DNA from: Clarkia xantiana subsp. parviflora | Lineage: Eukaryota > Streptophyta > Magnoliopsida > Myrtales > Onagraceae | Reading direction: 5' to 3' | NCBI GenBank assembly: GCA_036873135.1 | Contig: JAPTYO010000015.1 | Coordinates: 9,775,683 to 9,839,682, forward strand | Length of the DNA stretch: 64,000 nucleotides | Part shown: positions 35,332 to 45,995 of the stretch, piece after piece | Position numbering within the stretch: position 1 is the first letter of the stretch | Layout: every line of letters starts with the position of its first letter | Made by a program: the position numbers and the translations under genes | Notes under the pieces: model-generated | Database searches by the model: none | Told to the model about the DNA's origin: nothing | Seen by the model: only the letters and a program-made list of their open reading frames with translations

Positions 35332-36838
35332 ATGCCTTCTACTCGTTCAATGGCGGCTGGCAAGCAAAGAAGACAAAGACAATCTGGTGGTTCCCGTCAC
35401 CCCGCTGCGACAACTCTGAATTCACTACCAGAACAGGAGGAAAACCAGAACCATCCCGCTGCAGAGCTCTCCCAGACAGGGGGGCATAATGAAGGTCCCG
35501 AAGAGATTGCTGCTCAGCACCAGGGCAATAGGGAGCATGAGGCTCCCCCAGCTACGGACCTGACGAGGGCTGTGGCAGAAGCCATGCCCATGTTTTTGGC
35601 AGTCGTGGAGGATCTCTTAGATCGGAGAGAGGCCGCGAGGAGGCAGGAGAAGATGCCCCCGTTAGAAGAAGCGCCCCCACCAGCAGAGGTTCGGAACGTA
35701 CAGGGAGCTCCGCCCCAAGGCCAGGACAGGAGTAGGGTGTCCGTTCAGCCAGAGAGATTCGTGGTTGATGGGCCAGGACCAGTACAGCACAGGACCATTC
35801 CCCTGAATGGTCCCATCACCCCCGATCAGGTGGTAAAGATCATGAACATCTGCATGGGAGAGCAGAAGCCGCTGGTGTCGGAGCTGAGGGATCGATCTAC
35901 TCATCCCTTCGTTCCTCGACTCATAGACACCCTAGCCCCGCCAGGGCTGGGTATCCCAACGATAAAGTAATACGATGGCGAAGGAGATCCGGTTCGTCAT
36001 GTCCAGAAGCACCTCATGGCGTGTCTGGGAAGAGCCCCGAATGAAGATATAGTGTGTACGCTGTTCCCGAACACACTTGGGGAAAGAGCCCTGACCTAGT
36101 TCTTTAGTCTGCCCCCAGGCTGCATCACTTGCTGGGCAGATATGCACGACCGGTTCATTCAGCAGTACCAGGGTCGTAGACGTTTGCTGAAGAGTGTGAG
36201 GTCCCTGACCCAGGTGGTACAGAGGCCCGACGAATCGCTGGCACACTATTACCAGCGGTACACTGCCAGTGTGGCGGAGATTGATGAGGAGATCTCTGAG
36301 GGTGAAACCATCCGTACATTCATTCGGAACCTAACGGCCCCCTACGGTTCCGACCTAATGCACAGCGTGGCTGAGAAAGCCGTGTGGAATATGGAGGCAC
36401 TACAGAAGAGGGTGAAACGGCAAATCGATGTCCAGGAGTCGAAGATAGCCGCTGGAGAGCTGGAGCCCCCGAAGTCGAATAAAGGGAAGCAGTCGGTTAA
36501 ACCTTTCGACGATCGTAAGTCAAAGGGTAAACCCGAGGGCAGTCGGGATCGAGGCCGCTCTGGTCGGAGAGATGATAGGCGTTCTTTAAGGAAGGACAAG
36601 CGGGAGGAACTCGACATTCCTCTCAACTGCTCCATGGCGGAGGTACTAACGGTCATGGAACGACAAGGTATCTCCAGGTACCCCCCAAAGAAGGATGGAG
36701 AATTCTTAGGATCCGCACGGATCGCTACTGCCGATTTCACCGCGCAAATGATCACGACACCAACCATTGTCGGGAGCTGAAGAAGGAGATCGAAAAACTG
36801 ATCCAGAAGGGGAAGCTCAAGGAGTTCGTCGGGGATAA
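35332..36838 (+). pseudogene. Tat-3A gag
   Basis: The likely start is the ATG at 35332 (MPSTRSMAAGK), 36 bases past the LTR, since no earlier ATG exists in the leader. The N-terminal 200 residues are low-complexity. The capsid core (YDGEGDPVRHVQKH, ITCWADMHDRFIQQYQG, DESLAHYYQRYTASV) is interrupted by TAA at 35968-35970, where Tat-3B has Glu, and TAG at 36097-36099, where Tat-3B has Trp. A basic region (KSNKGKQSVKPFDDRKSKGK) precedes a zinc knuckle of the form C-x2-H...GHDTNHC, which is frameshifted near 36710. Gag builds the particle. This copy could give only truncated products. Confidence 0.85.
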
Positions 36839-37682
36839 GCGGTGTCGATCCCGCTCTTGGTCCCGATCGCGGTCCCGTTCTCGATCCCGAGATCGGTCCC
36901 CAAAGAAGAAGAGGTCCGATCCGGAGCCGTCCGGTGCGCGCAAAGAACGACGGGGCACCATTAATGTGATTCACGGAGGATTTGCTGCTGGAGGTGATAC
37001 CTCGTCCTCTAGGGAGGTTTACGCCTCTAGAATTCCTACGGCTGTGGTGCTAGGTAAGAGGTCTCGATCCTGGACCCTGAAGGAAGAGATGGTGATTTCC
37101 TTTTCGTCGGAGGATCTCATAGGCGTGGAGACTCCGCACGATGACGCCTTGGTTGTGACCTTGGATGTAGACGGGTACGAGATGAAGCGAATTCTGATCG
37201 ACGGAGAAAGCTCCTCCGATATTCTATTTATGGACGCGCTGGAGGCTATGGGAAAAACGAAGAAGGATATGAAGGAGGCAAACTTCCCGATGGTCGGGTT
37301 CTCTGGTTCAACCTCCTATCCGCTAGGAGTAATCACCTTATCAATGGAGTTTGGTAGTGGGTGGAAATCAGAAAGGAGGAACGTGGAGTTCGTGGTAGTT
37401 GATTCCGCGGGGACTTACAACGCGATTATCGGGAGAACCACCATCAACCCCCTGATGACAGTTGCCTCGACAGTGCACCAGAAGATGAAGTTCCCGACCG
37501 ACCACGGAGTCGGAGAAGTCAAGGGTGACCAGGTAGCTTCCCGAAAATGCTATGTTAACGCCACCCGGAGGAGGAGGCGAGAGGCCATGACTGTCCTCCA
37601 GACAGATACAGATCCTAGAGAGAAGTTTGGGCGTCCCGCCCCCATAGAAGATCTAAAAGAAGTTGAGATCGACGGACCCTAG
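36838..37682 (+). pseudogene. Tat-3A protease with Arg-Ser-rich lead-in
   Basis: An RS-repeat stretch (36845-36900) leads to NVIHGGFAAGGDTSS and a retropepsin-like domain open from 36966. The active-site motif reads IDGESSSDIL (Asp at 37200-37202); Tat-3B has IDGGSSSDIL, so the second Gly has become Glu and activity is doubtful. Conserved downstream motifs are FSGSTSYPLGVITL, YNAIIGRTTINPL and STVHQKMKFPTDHG. The frame ends at TAG 37680-37682, where Tat-3B has Gln. The domain would process the gag-pol precursor. Confidence 0.85.
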
Positions 37683-37688
37683 AGGAAG

Positions 37689-38783
37689 GTGAAAATCGGG
37701 TCTGCTCTGACTGGGGAGACAGCCCAAAAATTGATTGAGTTGCTGAAGGAGTTCAAGGAGCTGTTTGCCTGGTCCCCGAGCGATATGCTAGGAATCAGCC
37801 CCGATGTGATCGTACACGAGCTGAAGATAGACCCCGCGATCAAACCTATCACGCAGAAAAGGCGTCCGATGGCCACAGACAAGAAGATCGCGATCCAGCA
37901 GGAGGTGGGCAGGTTGCTCGATGTTGGGTTTATTAAAGAACTCCGATTCCAGACTTGGGTCGCTAATCCGGTATTGGTGAAGAAGACTGATGGGAAATGG
38001 CGGATGTGTGTGGATTTCCGCGACTTGAATAAGGCTTGCCCGAAGGACTGTTACCCGCTCTCGAGAATCGACCAGCTGGTGGATGCCACGTCGGGACATG
38101 AGCTGTTGAGCTTCATGGATGCATATTCGGGCTATAACCAGATCAAGATGGCTAAGGAAGACGCTCCTCACACAGCATTCTATGCAGACAGTGACATCTA
38201 TCACTACGATGTCATGCCTTTCGGGTTGATCAATGCTGGGGCAACCTACCAGCGGATGGTGAACAAGCTGTTCGGAGATATGCTTGGGGAGACCATGGAG
38301 GCTTACGTGGATGACATGCTGGTGAAATCCCGACAAGCTGAGGATCCTATGCACAACCTAGCCATGGGGTTTGAGCGGATGAGGCTTCATCAGGTTCGCT
38401 TAAACCCGACGAAATGCGCCTTCGGAGTCCACTCAGGGAAATTTTTGGGCTTTATGGTGAGCCAGAGAGGAATTTAGGTGAATCCCGAGAAGCTGAGGGC
38501 GATTGAGGAGATGCAGTCTCCGATAAACCATCGGGAGGTGCAAGTGCTGAATGGCCGACTAGCTGCAATGAACCGCTTCCTGTCCAAAGCTAGCGACCGA
38601 TCAATGCCATTTTTTGAAGTCCTGAGGGCCAACAAGAAGTTTGAGTGGACCGCCAAGTGTGAAGAAGCGTTCCAAGCACTCAAGCAACACTTTCGCACCG
38701 TCCCGCCGTTGGCGAAACCGGTTCCAAGCGAGCCGCTCTATCTTTACTTGGCTGTTTCTGAATTTCCATTAGCTCTGTGTTAG
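37689..38783 (+). pseudogene. Tat-3A reverse transcriptase
   Basis: 37689-38477 encodes the RT fingers and palm: WVANPVLVKKTDGKWRMCVD, DLNKACPKDCYPL, SFMDAYSGYNQI (first Asp), and AYVDDMLVKS (YVDD at 38304-38315). Catalytic residues are intact. A TAG at 38475-38477 replaces a Glu codon of Tat-3B. The thumb/connection (VNPEKLRAIEEMQSP, MNRFLSKASDRSMPF) continues in frame to 38783, where a one-base deletion near 38774 shifts it relative to the next open frame. It copies element RNA into DNA in the cytoplasmic particle. Confidence 0.9.
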
Positions 38784-40936
38784 TGAAGGTTGTCGAGGGT
38801 AATCAAGTCCCCGTCTATTATGTAAGCAAGGCGTTTGCCAAGTCTGAATTAAATTATCCTGCCGTTGAGAAGTATCTCTTTGCGTTGATTATTACTGCTC
38901 GGAAGCTAAGGCCTTATTTCCCCGCACACGAGATTACTGTGTTGACGAACCAGCCTTTGAAGCATTGTTTGAACCGACCAGATGCGTCGGGGAGATTAGT
39001 AAAATGGGCGGTAGAGCTTAGTGAGTTTCGCATACACTTTGCTCCGAGAACGGCTATTAAGGGCCAAGCGTTGGCGGATTTCATAGCAAAATCTACAACC
39101 CCCGATCTGGAAGAAGCGGGCCCTGTAGAGGGGGCAACCATAGAGGTCCCGATAGAAGAGCAACCAGAGAGGGCAGAGCAATCAGAACAGCTAAACGAGG
39201 GAAATACCTGGGAGATGTACATGGATGGCTCCTCGAGTTCAGACGGATCAGGAGCAGGCTTTTTGTTACTACCACCGGGTGGAGGTGAGCCGCTCCGATA
39301 TGCCCTGGCTTTAACATTTAAGGCCACGAACAACGAAGCGGAGTATGAGGCTCTTATCACGGGCCTGAAAATTGCTAGAGGCACGGGAGTCGATCACTTG
39401 AGAGTGAAGTGCGACGCAGCTTTAATCGTAAACCAGGTTCAAGGGCGATATGAAGCGAGGAGCCCGATAATGAAGAAATACCTGCGCGAGGTACAAACCT
39501 TGAAAGAGAGCTTTAAAAGCTTCGACATTGAGGCAATCCCAAGGGAGGAAAACGTAGAGGCAGATGCTCTGAGCAAATTTAACCTGGGGGCACCCTTGGA
39601 AGAAAATCGGAAGGTACACTTCTTGGAGAAGGTGATCTTGTCAACCACCGACCCGACACAGGTATGTGCTATTGAAGCAGGATCGGAGGAGGAGCCCACT
39701 TGGATGACCCCGATAGTCGCATACCTGACTACGGGGGCAGTCCCCGATGATAAGGTAGTAGCTGACAGGATACGTCGGATCGCGACTAATTACGTGATGC
39801 TAGACGATCAGCTGTACAAGAAGGGCTGGTTCTCGACGCCATACTTGAAATGCGTGACTGAGCCCGACGCAAGCCAAATCCTAAAGGAGGTACATGAGGG
39901 AGTCGCGGCTTGCCATGAAGGGGCCCGATCCATTATGAGAAAAGTGCTAAATTTGGGCTATTATTGGCCTACGATGAGCAAGGAAGCAACGGCGTTGGTC
40001 CGATCCTGTGACGCGTGCCAGAGGTATGCCCCGAGTATTGTGGCTCCGGCCGCTAATCTGACATCCATCAAGAGCGCTTGGCCCTTCGCGCAGTGGGGCA
40101 TCGACTTGGTGGGACCTCTTCCACAAGCACAAGGTCAATGTAAGTATTTACTTGTAGCTATCGATTATTTTTCGAAATGGATAGAGGCAAAGGCGTTGGC
40201 CAGAACGACGGGGAACCAGATCGTCAAGTTCCTCCAGACCCATACTGTGTCCAGATACGGGATTCCTAAGGTGGTGATCAGCGACAATGGTCCACCGTTT
40301 AACGGCTCTCAGGTGAGGGAGTATCTGGAGGAGTTGAACATCGAGCATCGGACAGCTTCCGTACGCCATGCTCAGACTAACGGTCAGGTGGAATCAGCCA
40401 ACAAAATCGTGATGGATGGCTTGAAGAAGAGGGTCTATGCCTTGAAGGGCAAATGGTTGAACGAACTGGAAAGCGTGCTTTGGGCTGTTAGAACAACACC
40501 CAAACGATCAACGGGGGAGACTCCGTTTGGCCTCGTTTATGGCACGGAGGCTGTCGCCCCCGTGAAAGTAGCTGTGGCGTCCCATCGGATGAGATATTAC
40601 GAGCCTCTGACGAATGATGAAATGAGACGTCTGGACTTGGACTTACTCGAAGAGAAGAGGCGGGAAGCCGATGAAGTCCAAGCTCGAATGCGTTTGGCGA
40701 CGGCCAGGTACTACAATCGGCGAGTAAAGTCCCGACAGTTCTTCGTCGGGGAGCTGGTTTGGCGTCGCAACGAGTTTACCCTTTTGGATCGAATCAACAA
40801 GATGTCACCAAAATGGGAAGGACCTTATAAGGTCGTGGGGATGCCAGCTCCAAATGCGTACAAATTGGAAGACCTCGATGGCAGAGTATTGAAGCATTCT
40901 TTTAGTGGCGAACACTTGAAGAAACACCATGCTTGA
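38777..40936 (+). pseudogene. Tat-3A RNase H, archaeal-type RNase H and integrase
   Basis: A 719-codon open stretch. It starts with the end of the pol RNase H (YYVSKAFAKSELNYPAVEKYL, VLTNQPLKH). A second RNase H of archaeal type follows (MYMDGSSSSDGSGAG, NNEAEYEALITGLKIA, VKCDAALIVNQV, VEADALSK). Then comes integrase: an HHCC zinc region (HEGVAACHEGARSI...CDACQRY), and a DD35E core with GIDLVGP (Asp 40103), ISDNGPP (Asp 40283) and QVESANK (Glu 40391). The C-terminus ends SPKWEGPYKVVG...GEHLKKHH. No chromodomain follows, as expected for Tat. This part is uninterrupted, but upstream stops prevent normal expression. Nearly identical to 53873-55702 in Tat-3B. Confidence 0.9.
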
Positions 40937-40943
40937 TGAAATT

Positions 40944-42000
40944 CGCCTTAAGTGGTGCCCGATGAAAGTCGCCTTAAGTGGTGCCCGAAGAAAAGTCACC
41001 TTAAGTGGTGCCCGATGAAAAGTCGCCTTAAGTGGTGCCCGATGTAAAATCGCCTTAAGTGGTGTAAGTTATTTGTCGTTTGATTCGATGTAAAGCCAAT
41101 TTTGTGCCATCAATAAATAAAGAGGTTGTTTTCCAAACAAAGCTTTTCTTAGATTTATTCTAAGCGTTATAAAGTCGCCTTCAGTGGTGCACGATATTAA
41201 GTCGCCTTAAGTGGCGCAAGTTGAGAAGTCGCCTTAAGTGGTGCACGGCGAAAAGTCGCCTTCAGTGGTGCACGATATTAAGTCGCCTTAAGTGGCGCAG
41301 GTTGAAAAGTCGCCTTAAGTGGCACAGGTTGAAAAGTCGCCTTAAGTGGTGCACGATATTAAGTCGCCTTAAGTGGCGCAGGTTGAAAAGTCGCCTTAAG
41401 TGGTGCACGATATATAAGTCGCCTTAAGTGGCACAGGTTGAAAAGTCGCCTTAAGTGGTGCACGATATTAAGTCGCCTTAAGTGGCGCAGGTTGAAAAGT
41501 CGCCTTAAGTGGTGCACGATATTAAGTCGCCTTAAGTGGCGTAGGTTGAAAAGTCGCCTTAAGTGGTGCACGATATTAAGTCGCCTTAAGTGGCGCAGGT
41601 TGAAAAGTCACCTTAAGTGGTGCACGATATTAAGTCGTCTTAAGTGATGCGTGAGTCTTAGATTTACTCTAAGTATTTTCAAAGTCGTCTTAAGTGATGC
41701 ATGAGAAAAGTCGCCTTAAGTGGTGCACGAGATTAAGTCGTCTTAAGTGATGCACGGGATTAAGTCATCTTAAGTGATGCATGATTCTTAGATCTATTCT
41801 AAGTGTTGAAAAGTCGTCTTAAGTGATGCGCGAGATTAAGTCGTCTTAAGTGATGCACGAGATTAAGCCGTCTTAAGTGGCGCGTGATTCTTAGATTTAT
41901 TCTGAGTATTGAAAAGACGCCTTAAGTGGTGCATGATGGTAAGTCACCTTAAGTGGTGCAAGTTATTAAATCGTCTTAAATGATGTATGAGAGTATCTTA
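40944..42000. repeat. 27/54-bp tandem array of Tat-3A (GTCGCCTTAAGTGG core)
   Basis: Right after the integrase stop a 14-base core, GTCGCCTTAAGTGG, recurs about 40 times with 13-base variable linkers. In the middle (41200-41640) two alternating linkers make a 54-bp dimer unit. Diverged cores (GTCGTCTTAAGTGATG) follow from about 41635, with three inserted AGATTTATTCTAAG segments. Tat-3B has a shorter version of the array. Long open frames over it on both strands are artefacts of the 27-bp (multiple of three) period. Confidence 0.92.
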
Positions 42001-42156
42001 AGTATCGAGGTTTCGACTTGAGAAAGTATAATAAAGCCACTGGGAGAAGTGCAATGAAAGAGTCGGAACTAAGAAAGTCTGATATTAATAGGGCTCGAAG
42101 GCCCGATGATTACAAAAGGAGGAGAATACAAAGATTCTAGCGATAAGCAGTTAGGC

Positions 42157-42558
42157 CTAATCCTTGTTAGCGGCATCAACGGGAACAGGGTCCGCAAGGT
42201 CTGGGGCAGAAGGCTCCACAGGGTCAGCCGTTGGAGGATTGGCTATCGGGGTCATGGGATCGAGGAGTTTCCGATGAAGAAGTAGCTCCTCTTCACTCTG
42301 AACTTGTGGTATGCATTTCCGGCCTTGAGCATCGGCTTCTCTGGTGGAAATGATACATCCTTCCCGGAGAGCTGCATCATAAGCAGTGCTGAAAATTTCG
42401 TTCAGAACATAGTCGAAGTTCAAAGGCTTCCTTCCCTCGAAACCAGATCCACTGTCTGAAATCAGCCATTGAAAGGGACGTTAGGTTTTTCCGGAAAATT
42501 ACAATCAAACTAAGCAAAGATGAAGACGAACAATAGAGAAGAAACCCTTACCTGACAT
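42157..42558 (-). pseudogene. Truncated antisense gene of Tat-3A
   Basis: On the minus strand a seven-base exon ATGTCAG (42558-42552) is followed by GTAAGG. After an intron ending in TTTCAG, exon 2 (42455-42157) begins in phase, giving MSDSGSGFEGRKPLNFDY. Compared with Tat-3B it keeps about the first 35 residues, then jumps to a Pro/Asp-rich tail ending VDAANKD. The PF04195-like core and coiled coil are deleted. The splice signals and frame are intact, so a protein of about 100 residues could be made. It may be a simple deletion derivative. Confidence 0.65.
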
Positions 42559-42690
42559 GATAATTGGAGGCTGGAAGAATGAACATGACATTGCCAGAAA
42601 GATGGCCGAAGAAACACTAAGGTCTCAAGAGTTGCAGTAGGCTTTCGAAAATTTGTAGATAATAAGAGGAAACTGTACCCTGGGTGAGGT

Positions 42691-42706
42691 TTTTATAGGC
42701 GAAGAG
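42691..42706 (-). promoter_or_regulatory. Promoter block of the Tat-3A antisense gene
   Basis: The minus strand reads CTCTTCGCCTATAAAA, about 135 bases upstream of the antisense ATG, identical to the LTR core-promoter block. Confidence 0.65.
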
Positions 42707-43066
42707 GACAGTCGAAGGGGCGCTTTAATCTGAACCGTCGAAGTTGAAGCGTTCTAATCTGGACCGTTGAGATGAAACGTGCAGGATGGTAGCAGGTGTA
42801 ATGATGAAATAGCCTGAAAAGCACTTTTCAGAAAAAGCAGACACAGAGAATCAGGCACGGGTACTGATGACGTCACTTCATTATCTACTGCATTGGATGA
42901 CTGGGGAACCGAGGAGTCCCCTCGGATTCGGCAGTTATCCACAAGGCATCGAGGAAACGTGAAGGAGAAGACTAGTATTGAGTGACTATGCCAAGAGAAA
43001 GATCCCCGATTCCAATGTCGGGAGGTCGGGAGTTGAAAGACACGACGAACTAAAAGTCCCTCATGT

Positions 43067-43078
43067 CTTGGGGGCAAA
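43067..43078 (+). other. Polypurine tract of Tat-3A
   Basis: CTTGGGGGCAAA directly precedes the 3' LTR. Confidence 0.8.
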
Positions 43079-43793
43079 TGATGGGTTCGACTACAGCCGT
43101 TAGGCCCTTTAACGGTGAGGAAACGGCAAATAGGCCCGGTGGGCCCTAAACGAAGGCCAAGATGGCCCAGACAAAGGATCCCGACGAAGGGAGCCCGAGA
43201 ATGAGAGGTCCCGACAGAGTCGGACCTGATAAGCAAGCTGAACGCTCCCGACGAGATGCCTCTGAGTAGGCCCCGATGACGAATCCCTGAGAACAATAGG
43301 CCCTGTCACGATGACAAGGGGCCCCGAGCGGTGACACAACGAGATAACTCTGGAGTCCCCGATGTTAGTCGGGACTCGCTATCAGAGGATAAGGCCGAGA
43401 TACGCGGGGCGTGGCCGAGATACGCGGAACGTGGTTAAGATACACGGAGCGTGGCCGAGATACGCGGGGCATGGCCGAGATAAGCGAGATCATGGCCTAG
43501 ATAGGCGGGATCACACCCGAGATACGCGGGATACGGGCTAACCACCCCCAACGGTTCACCAGGTAACTGAGGTATCTCTTCGCCTATAAAAGGGCAAGAG
43601 GTCACCTCAGATCACTTATGTTGAAATACATTACTTGAGATTACTGCTTGCCAGTCCGTACGAGATACTCATTTAAGCATCGGAGAGGGATTCTGGGTCA
43701 CCGCCCGGTCTATCCCCTCTTGCAGGATTACGTGGAGCAAAGGAGCTAGGATCGCCGTCAAAGACTGTACCAGAGTTCCACCGAGATCCAACA
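43079..43793 (+). repeat. 3' LTR of Tat-3A
   Basis: 715 bp, TGATGGG...CCAACA, with TATAAAA at 43585-43591. It differs from 34581-35295 at about a dozen scattered positions, which indicates a fairly recent insertion. Confidence 0.95.
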
Positions 43794-44726
43794 GCTTAGG
43801 GTGATCTCTCTCATTTATTAATTTTCTCCATTTCTGCACTTGAGGTCTTTCCAATGCAGTGCAACAGTTGTTAGAGTGAGAACATCACTCTTCTAGATGG
43901 GGTACTTCTTTGGAGAAGTTCGACGCCTTTGACTTTCGTCTAGGCTTGATTATCTCGTCTTTGAATCTTAATGTCTCTCCTACTCGGAATAATGCCTCTT
44001 ATCAGAGCATTTCTTCCAATTGGGATCAATTCTCCCACTCGAGATGATTCTTCTTATCGGAGCATCACTTCTATTGGTACAGGAGGAGTGCTTTAACCAT
44101 AAACGACAACTTTCCTTATACGACTTCTCAGTCTCATAATTTTACTTCCAAGATGAATTCCTTGATCACTAGGATCTGGAACCAAGTTTTTCGGATCACT
44201 CCCACTGGGAACAATTTGTAGTAAAAGTAGCTGTGGCAATCATGGTTCAACATTATGATAATCAGGTTCAACTTGATCGTCTCAACATCAACAGTGATTT
44301 CATGTGGAAGGAGTTTAAAATGAAGATTTTCCCATTATCATTAACCATGTCATTAACTTGAGTTGCTGGTTCAAATCTCTCGCACTCGAATTAAGTGGGA
44401 CCTGATGTCATTAATATCCCCTTTTGTCTGAACAACACTCATTGTACTGAAACCGTCAATGCATCGGAAACTTCGTCCTCAAGTATGTAATGTCTCATGT
44501 TCGACCACGACACCATTTTTCTAGCTGTAAACATGTACGTTCAAAGAGTAGTTCGCATATTCTTGTCCTAGATATGTGTTTAATGCACAAATTAATGTCG
44601 CAGGGTGATATGATTTAACTCATTATCACTCTTCAGCTTTCATGGTGGTGGGAATTTACCGATTATAATGGAACATAGTTTTTAGATTAATGTGAATCAC
44701 TTTCTCATCATCCCATAGGGAACAAG
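43794..44726 (-). pseudogene. Copia-2 region upstream of RT, decayed
   Basis: Resumes Copia-2 after Tat-3A (GCTTA duplication at 43794-43798). The minus strand is collinear with 60910-61830 of Copia-3, including repeated phrases of the form GATGCTCCGATAAGAAG and GTGGGAGAAATG. No long frame survives; this is the spacer between integrase and RT in copia pol. Confidence 0.6.
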
Positions 44727-44802
44727 TTGGGAATCAACATTCCGCGAACCCTACAACACTTTTAACCAATGGGTAGCACGATGTTCGTTGTGTCTCGGGA
44801 CA

Positions 44803-45276
44803 TTTCACTTAAACTCGGTCTCGGGCTACAATCCAGTGTCCCAAAAAATTCGGGGTCGGGCTCAGAAAAGAAGTCCGCCCGTCCCATCCCGAGCTCACCC
44901 CTATAGTATACCTGCGTTTCGGGAGATGAGTAATTTGTTTATAGAACTGTTAGGATACATAAAACACAAAATTTCATATTGATAATTTTGCTAGTCTTTT
45001 TTTATTTGAAATAATGTATTCAATGCAAATGAAATACTATTACACATGGTTCTACACAACAACCCTTAACCAAAAGGTCAGGGATCAAACCCTGAGATTA
45101 TGTAAGTGAAAAGGTATTCACGGATAACACTTTACCCATGACGGTCTGACCCGATGTGAGTGAAGATTAGTCTAGGTGCAGAGCAAACATGCTACGGGTG
45201 CTGCATTCCTAATGTGCGCCCCTATGGGAAAAAAAAAGTACAACAAATTTAAGATGTATATGTAATACCTAAACTT
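44803..45276. other. Insertion or replacement in the Copia-3 LTR, possibly a SINE
   Basis: This block replaces roughly 150 bp present in the Copia-2 LTR. On the minus strand of 45050-45220 GGTTTGATCCC (about 45087-45097) resembles a pol III B box, with a weak A-box candidate about 50 bases upstream; a T-run on the plus strand (44998-45004) would be the A-tail. No flanking duplication was confirmed. Confidence 0.3.
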
Positions 45277-45797
45277 ATTGTAAGCATATGGTGATGGGCG
45301 TCGTAAATGGAAGCCCATTATATGTATATGTTACATAAGTTAATTAGGTACATGTCACATTAGGACATTGTGCCAGACACAAATCTCAATTGACATGAGA
45401 GGCCCAAAATTGGGCCTCCCTATGCATAGTGGCCGGCCGAATTATGTAGGTGGGTGAAGTGGACTTTTGTCCACTTTACTCCTCCTATATATATGGGGAG
45501 TTAGGGGTTTTATTAGGGTTAATCACAATTCATTCAAGTGGTGATTTGAGAGAAAACCCTCCCCCCAAATACACCATAGTTCGGCCGGACCCACTACCTC
45601 ACCAAGGGTGTGCCAATTTGCCTTCGAGCAAACACTCCAGATATCCGTCCCTTACCAAGAATCGATTAGAGGCTTTGCTGTGAAGAATATACCACGTAGG
45701 GATTCCTTCACAAGAACCCCTACGGTGCTGACCGGAGGATCGTGAACTCCCTCCCGCAAATATCTTGGGAGTACAGTCTGTAGTCTACAGACACTTT

Positions 45798-45948
45798 ACT
45801 AAATCATGGTACATGCTAGTAATCGAAATTACGCAGCGGATGATTCTCACATATCTCTATAGTTGTCTGTAGATTATAGACAACTGTAGAGGTATGTGCG
45901 AATCTTCCGCTGCGTAATTTTGATTACTAGAATGTACCATGACTTAGT
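45798..45948. repeat. Large palindrome in the Copia-3 LTR
   Basis: Two arms of about 75 bases (45798-45872 and 45874-45948) are inverted copies with few mismatches. Each carries GTACATNCTAGTAATC and ACGCAGCGG motifs. The Copia-2 LTR has this segment only once. Confidence 0.85.
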
Positions 45949-45980
45949 TTCAGTAGTGATTACTCCCCGTAATATAACAG

Positions 45981-45992
45981 TGGTATCAGAGC
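45981..45992 (+). other. Primer-binding site of Copia-3 (tRNA-iMet type)
   Basis: TGGTATCAGAGC follows the LTR end by one base. This is the standard plant copia primer site, complementary to the 3' end of initiator tRNA-Met. Confidence 0.9.
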
Positions 45993-45995
45993 CTG

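Larger units (their letters stand above)
34581..43793 (+). mobile_element. Tat-3A: Tat-lineage gypsy element
   Basis: A 9213-bp element with two 715-bp LTRs, primer-site-like sequence, gag, protease, RT, RNase H, a second RNase H, integrase, a tandem array and a truncated antisense gene, inserted in the RT region of Copia-2. The order protease-RT-RNase H-archaeal RNase H-integrase is diagnostic of Tat. Coding regions contain at least four in-frame stops and two frameshifts relative to Tat-3B, so it is not autonomous now. The two LTRs differ at roughly a dozen positions by eye. Confidence 0.92.
31389..44726 (-). mobile_element. Copia-2: minus-strand Ty1/copia element interrupted by Tat-3A
   Basis: On the minus strand, reading right to left: a pre-RT region (44726-43794), then after the Tat-3A insertion more pre-RT and RT sequence (34580-33835), RNase H (33595-33120), a long 3' untranslated region and a 3' LTR ending at 31389. 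The same order and sequence occur in Copia-3 at 60900-64000 on the plus strand. The 5' part is absent from the window because the Copia-3 LTR begins at about 44728. It may continue beyond base 64000 if Copia-3 inserted into it. Confidence 0.75.
44728..45979 (+). repeat. 5' LTR of Copia-3, with an internal insertion
   Basis: Similar to the Copia-2 LTR from about 44728 to 44800 and from about 45277 to 45979, ending AATATAACA. The 3' part includes a TATATATA box near 45486-45493 and an inverted duplication at 45798-45948. The block 44803-45276 is foreign to the Copia-2 LTR. The start is estimated. Confidence 0.65.

Noticed and set aside
35175..35363. Open frames across LTRs and the gag leader (also 34520-34841, 42754-43339, 49389-50217, 59863-60249)
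   Set aside because: They lie in LTR or non-coding 3' sequence and occur in all LTR copies in various frames; shadows of repeated DNA.
38914..39384. 156-codon minus-strand frame opposite the RNase H region of Tat-3A (and its counterpart at 55425-55715)
   Set aside because: It mirrors a conserved sense coding region; codon bias on the opposite strand explains the open frame, and it has no domain.
41221..41647. Long open frames over the Tat-3A tandem array (repeating SRLKWR-type and HLRRLFNL-type proteins on both strands)
   Set aside because: The repeat period is 27 bp, a multiple of three, so frames stay open automatically. No start context, and the array lies outside known gag-pol and antisense coding regions.
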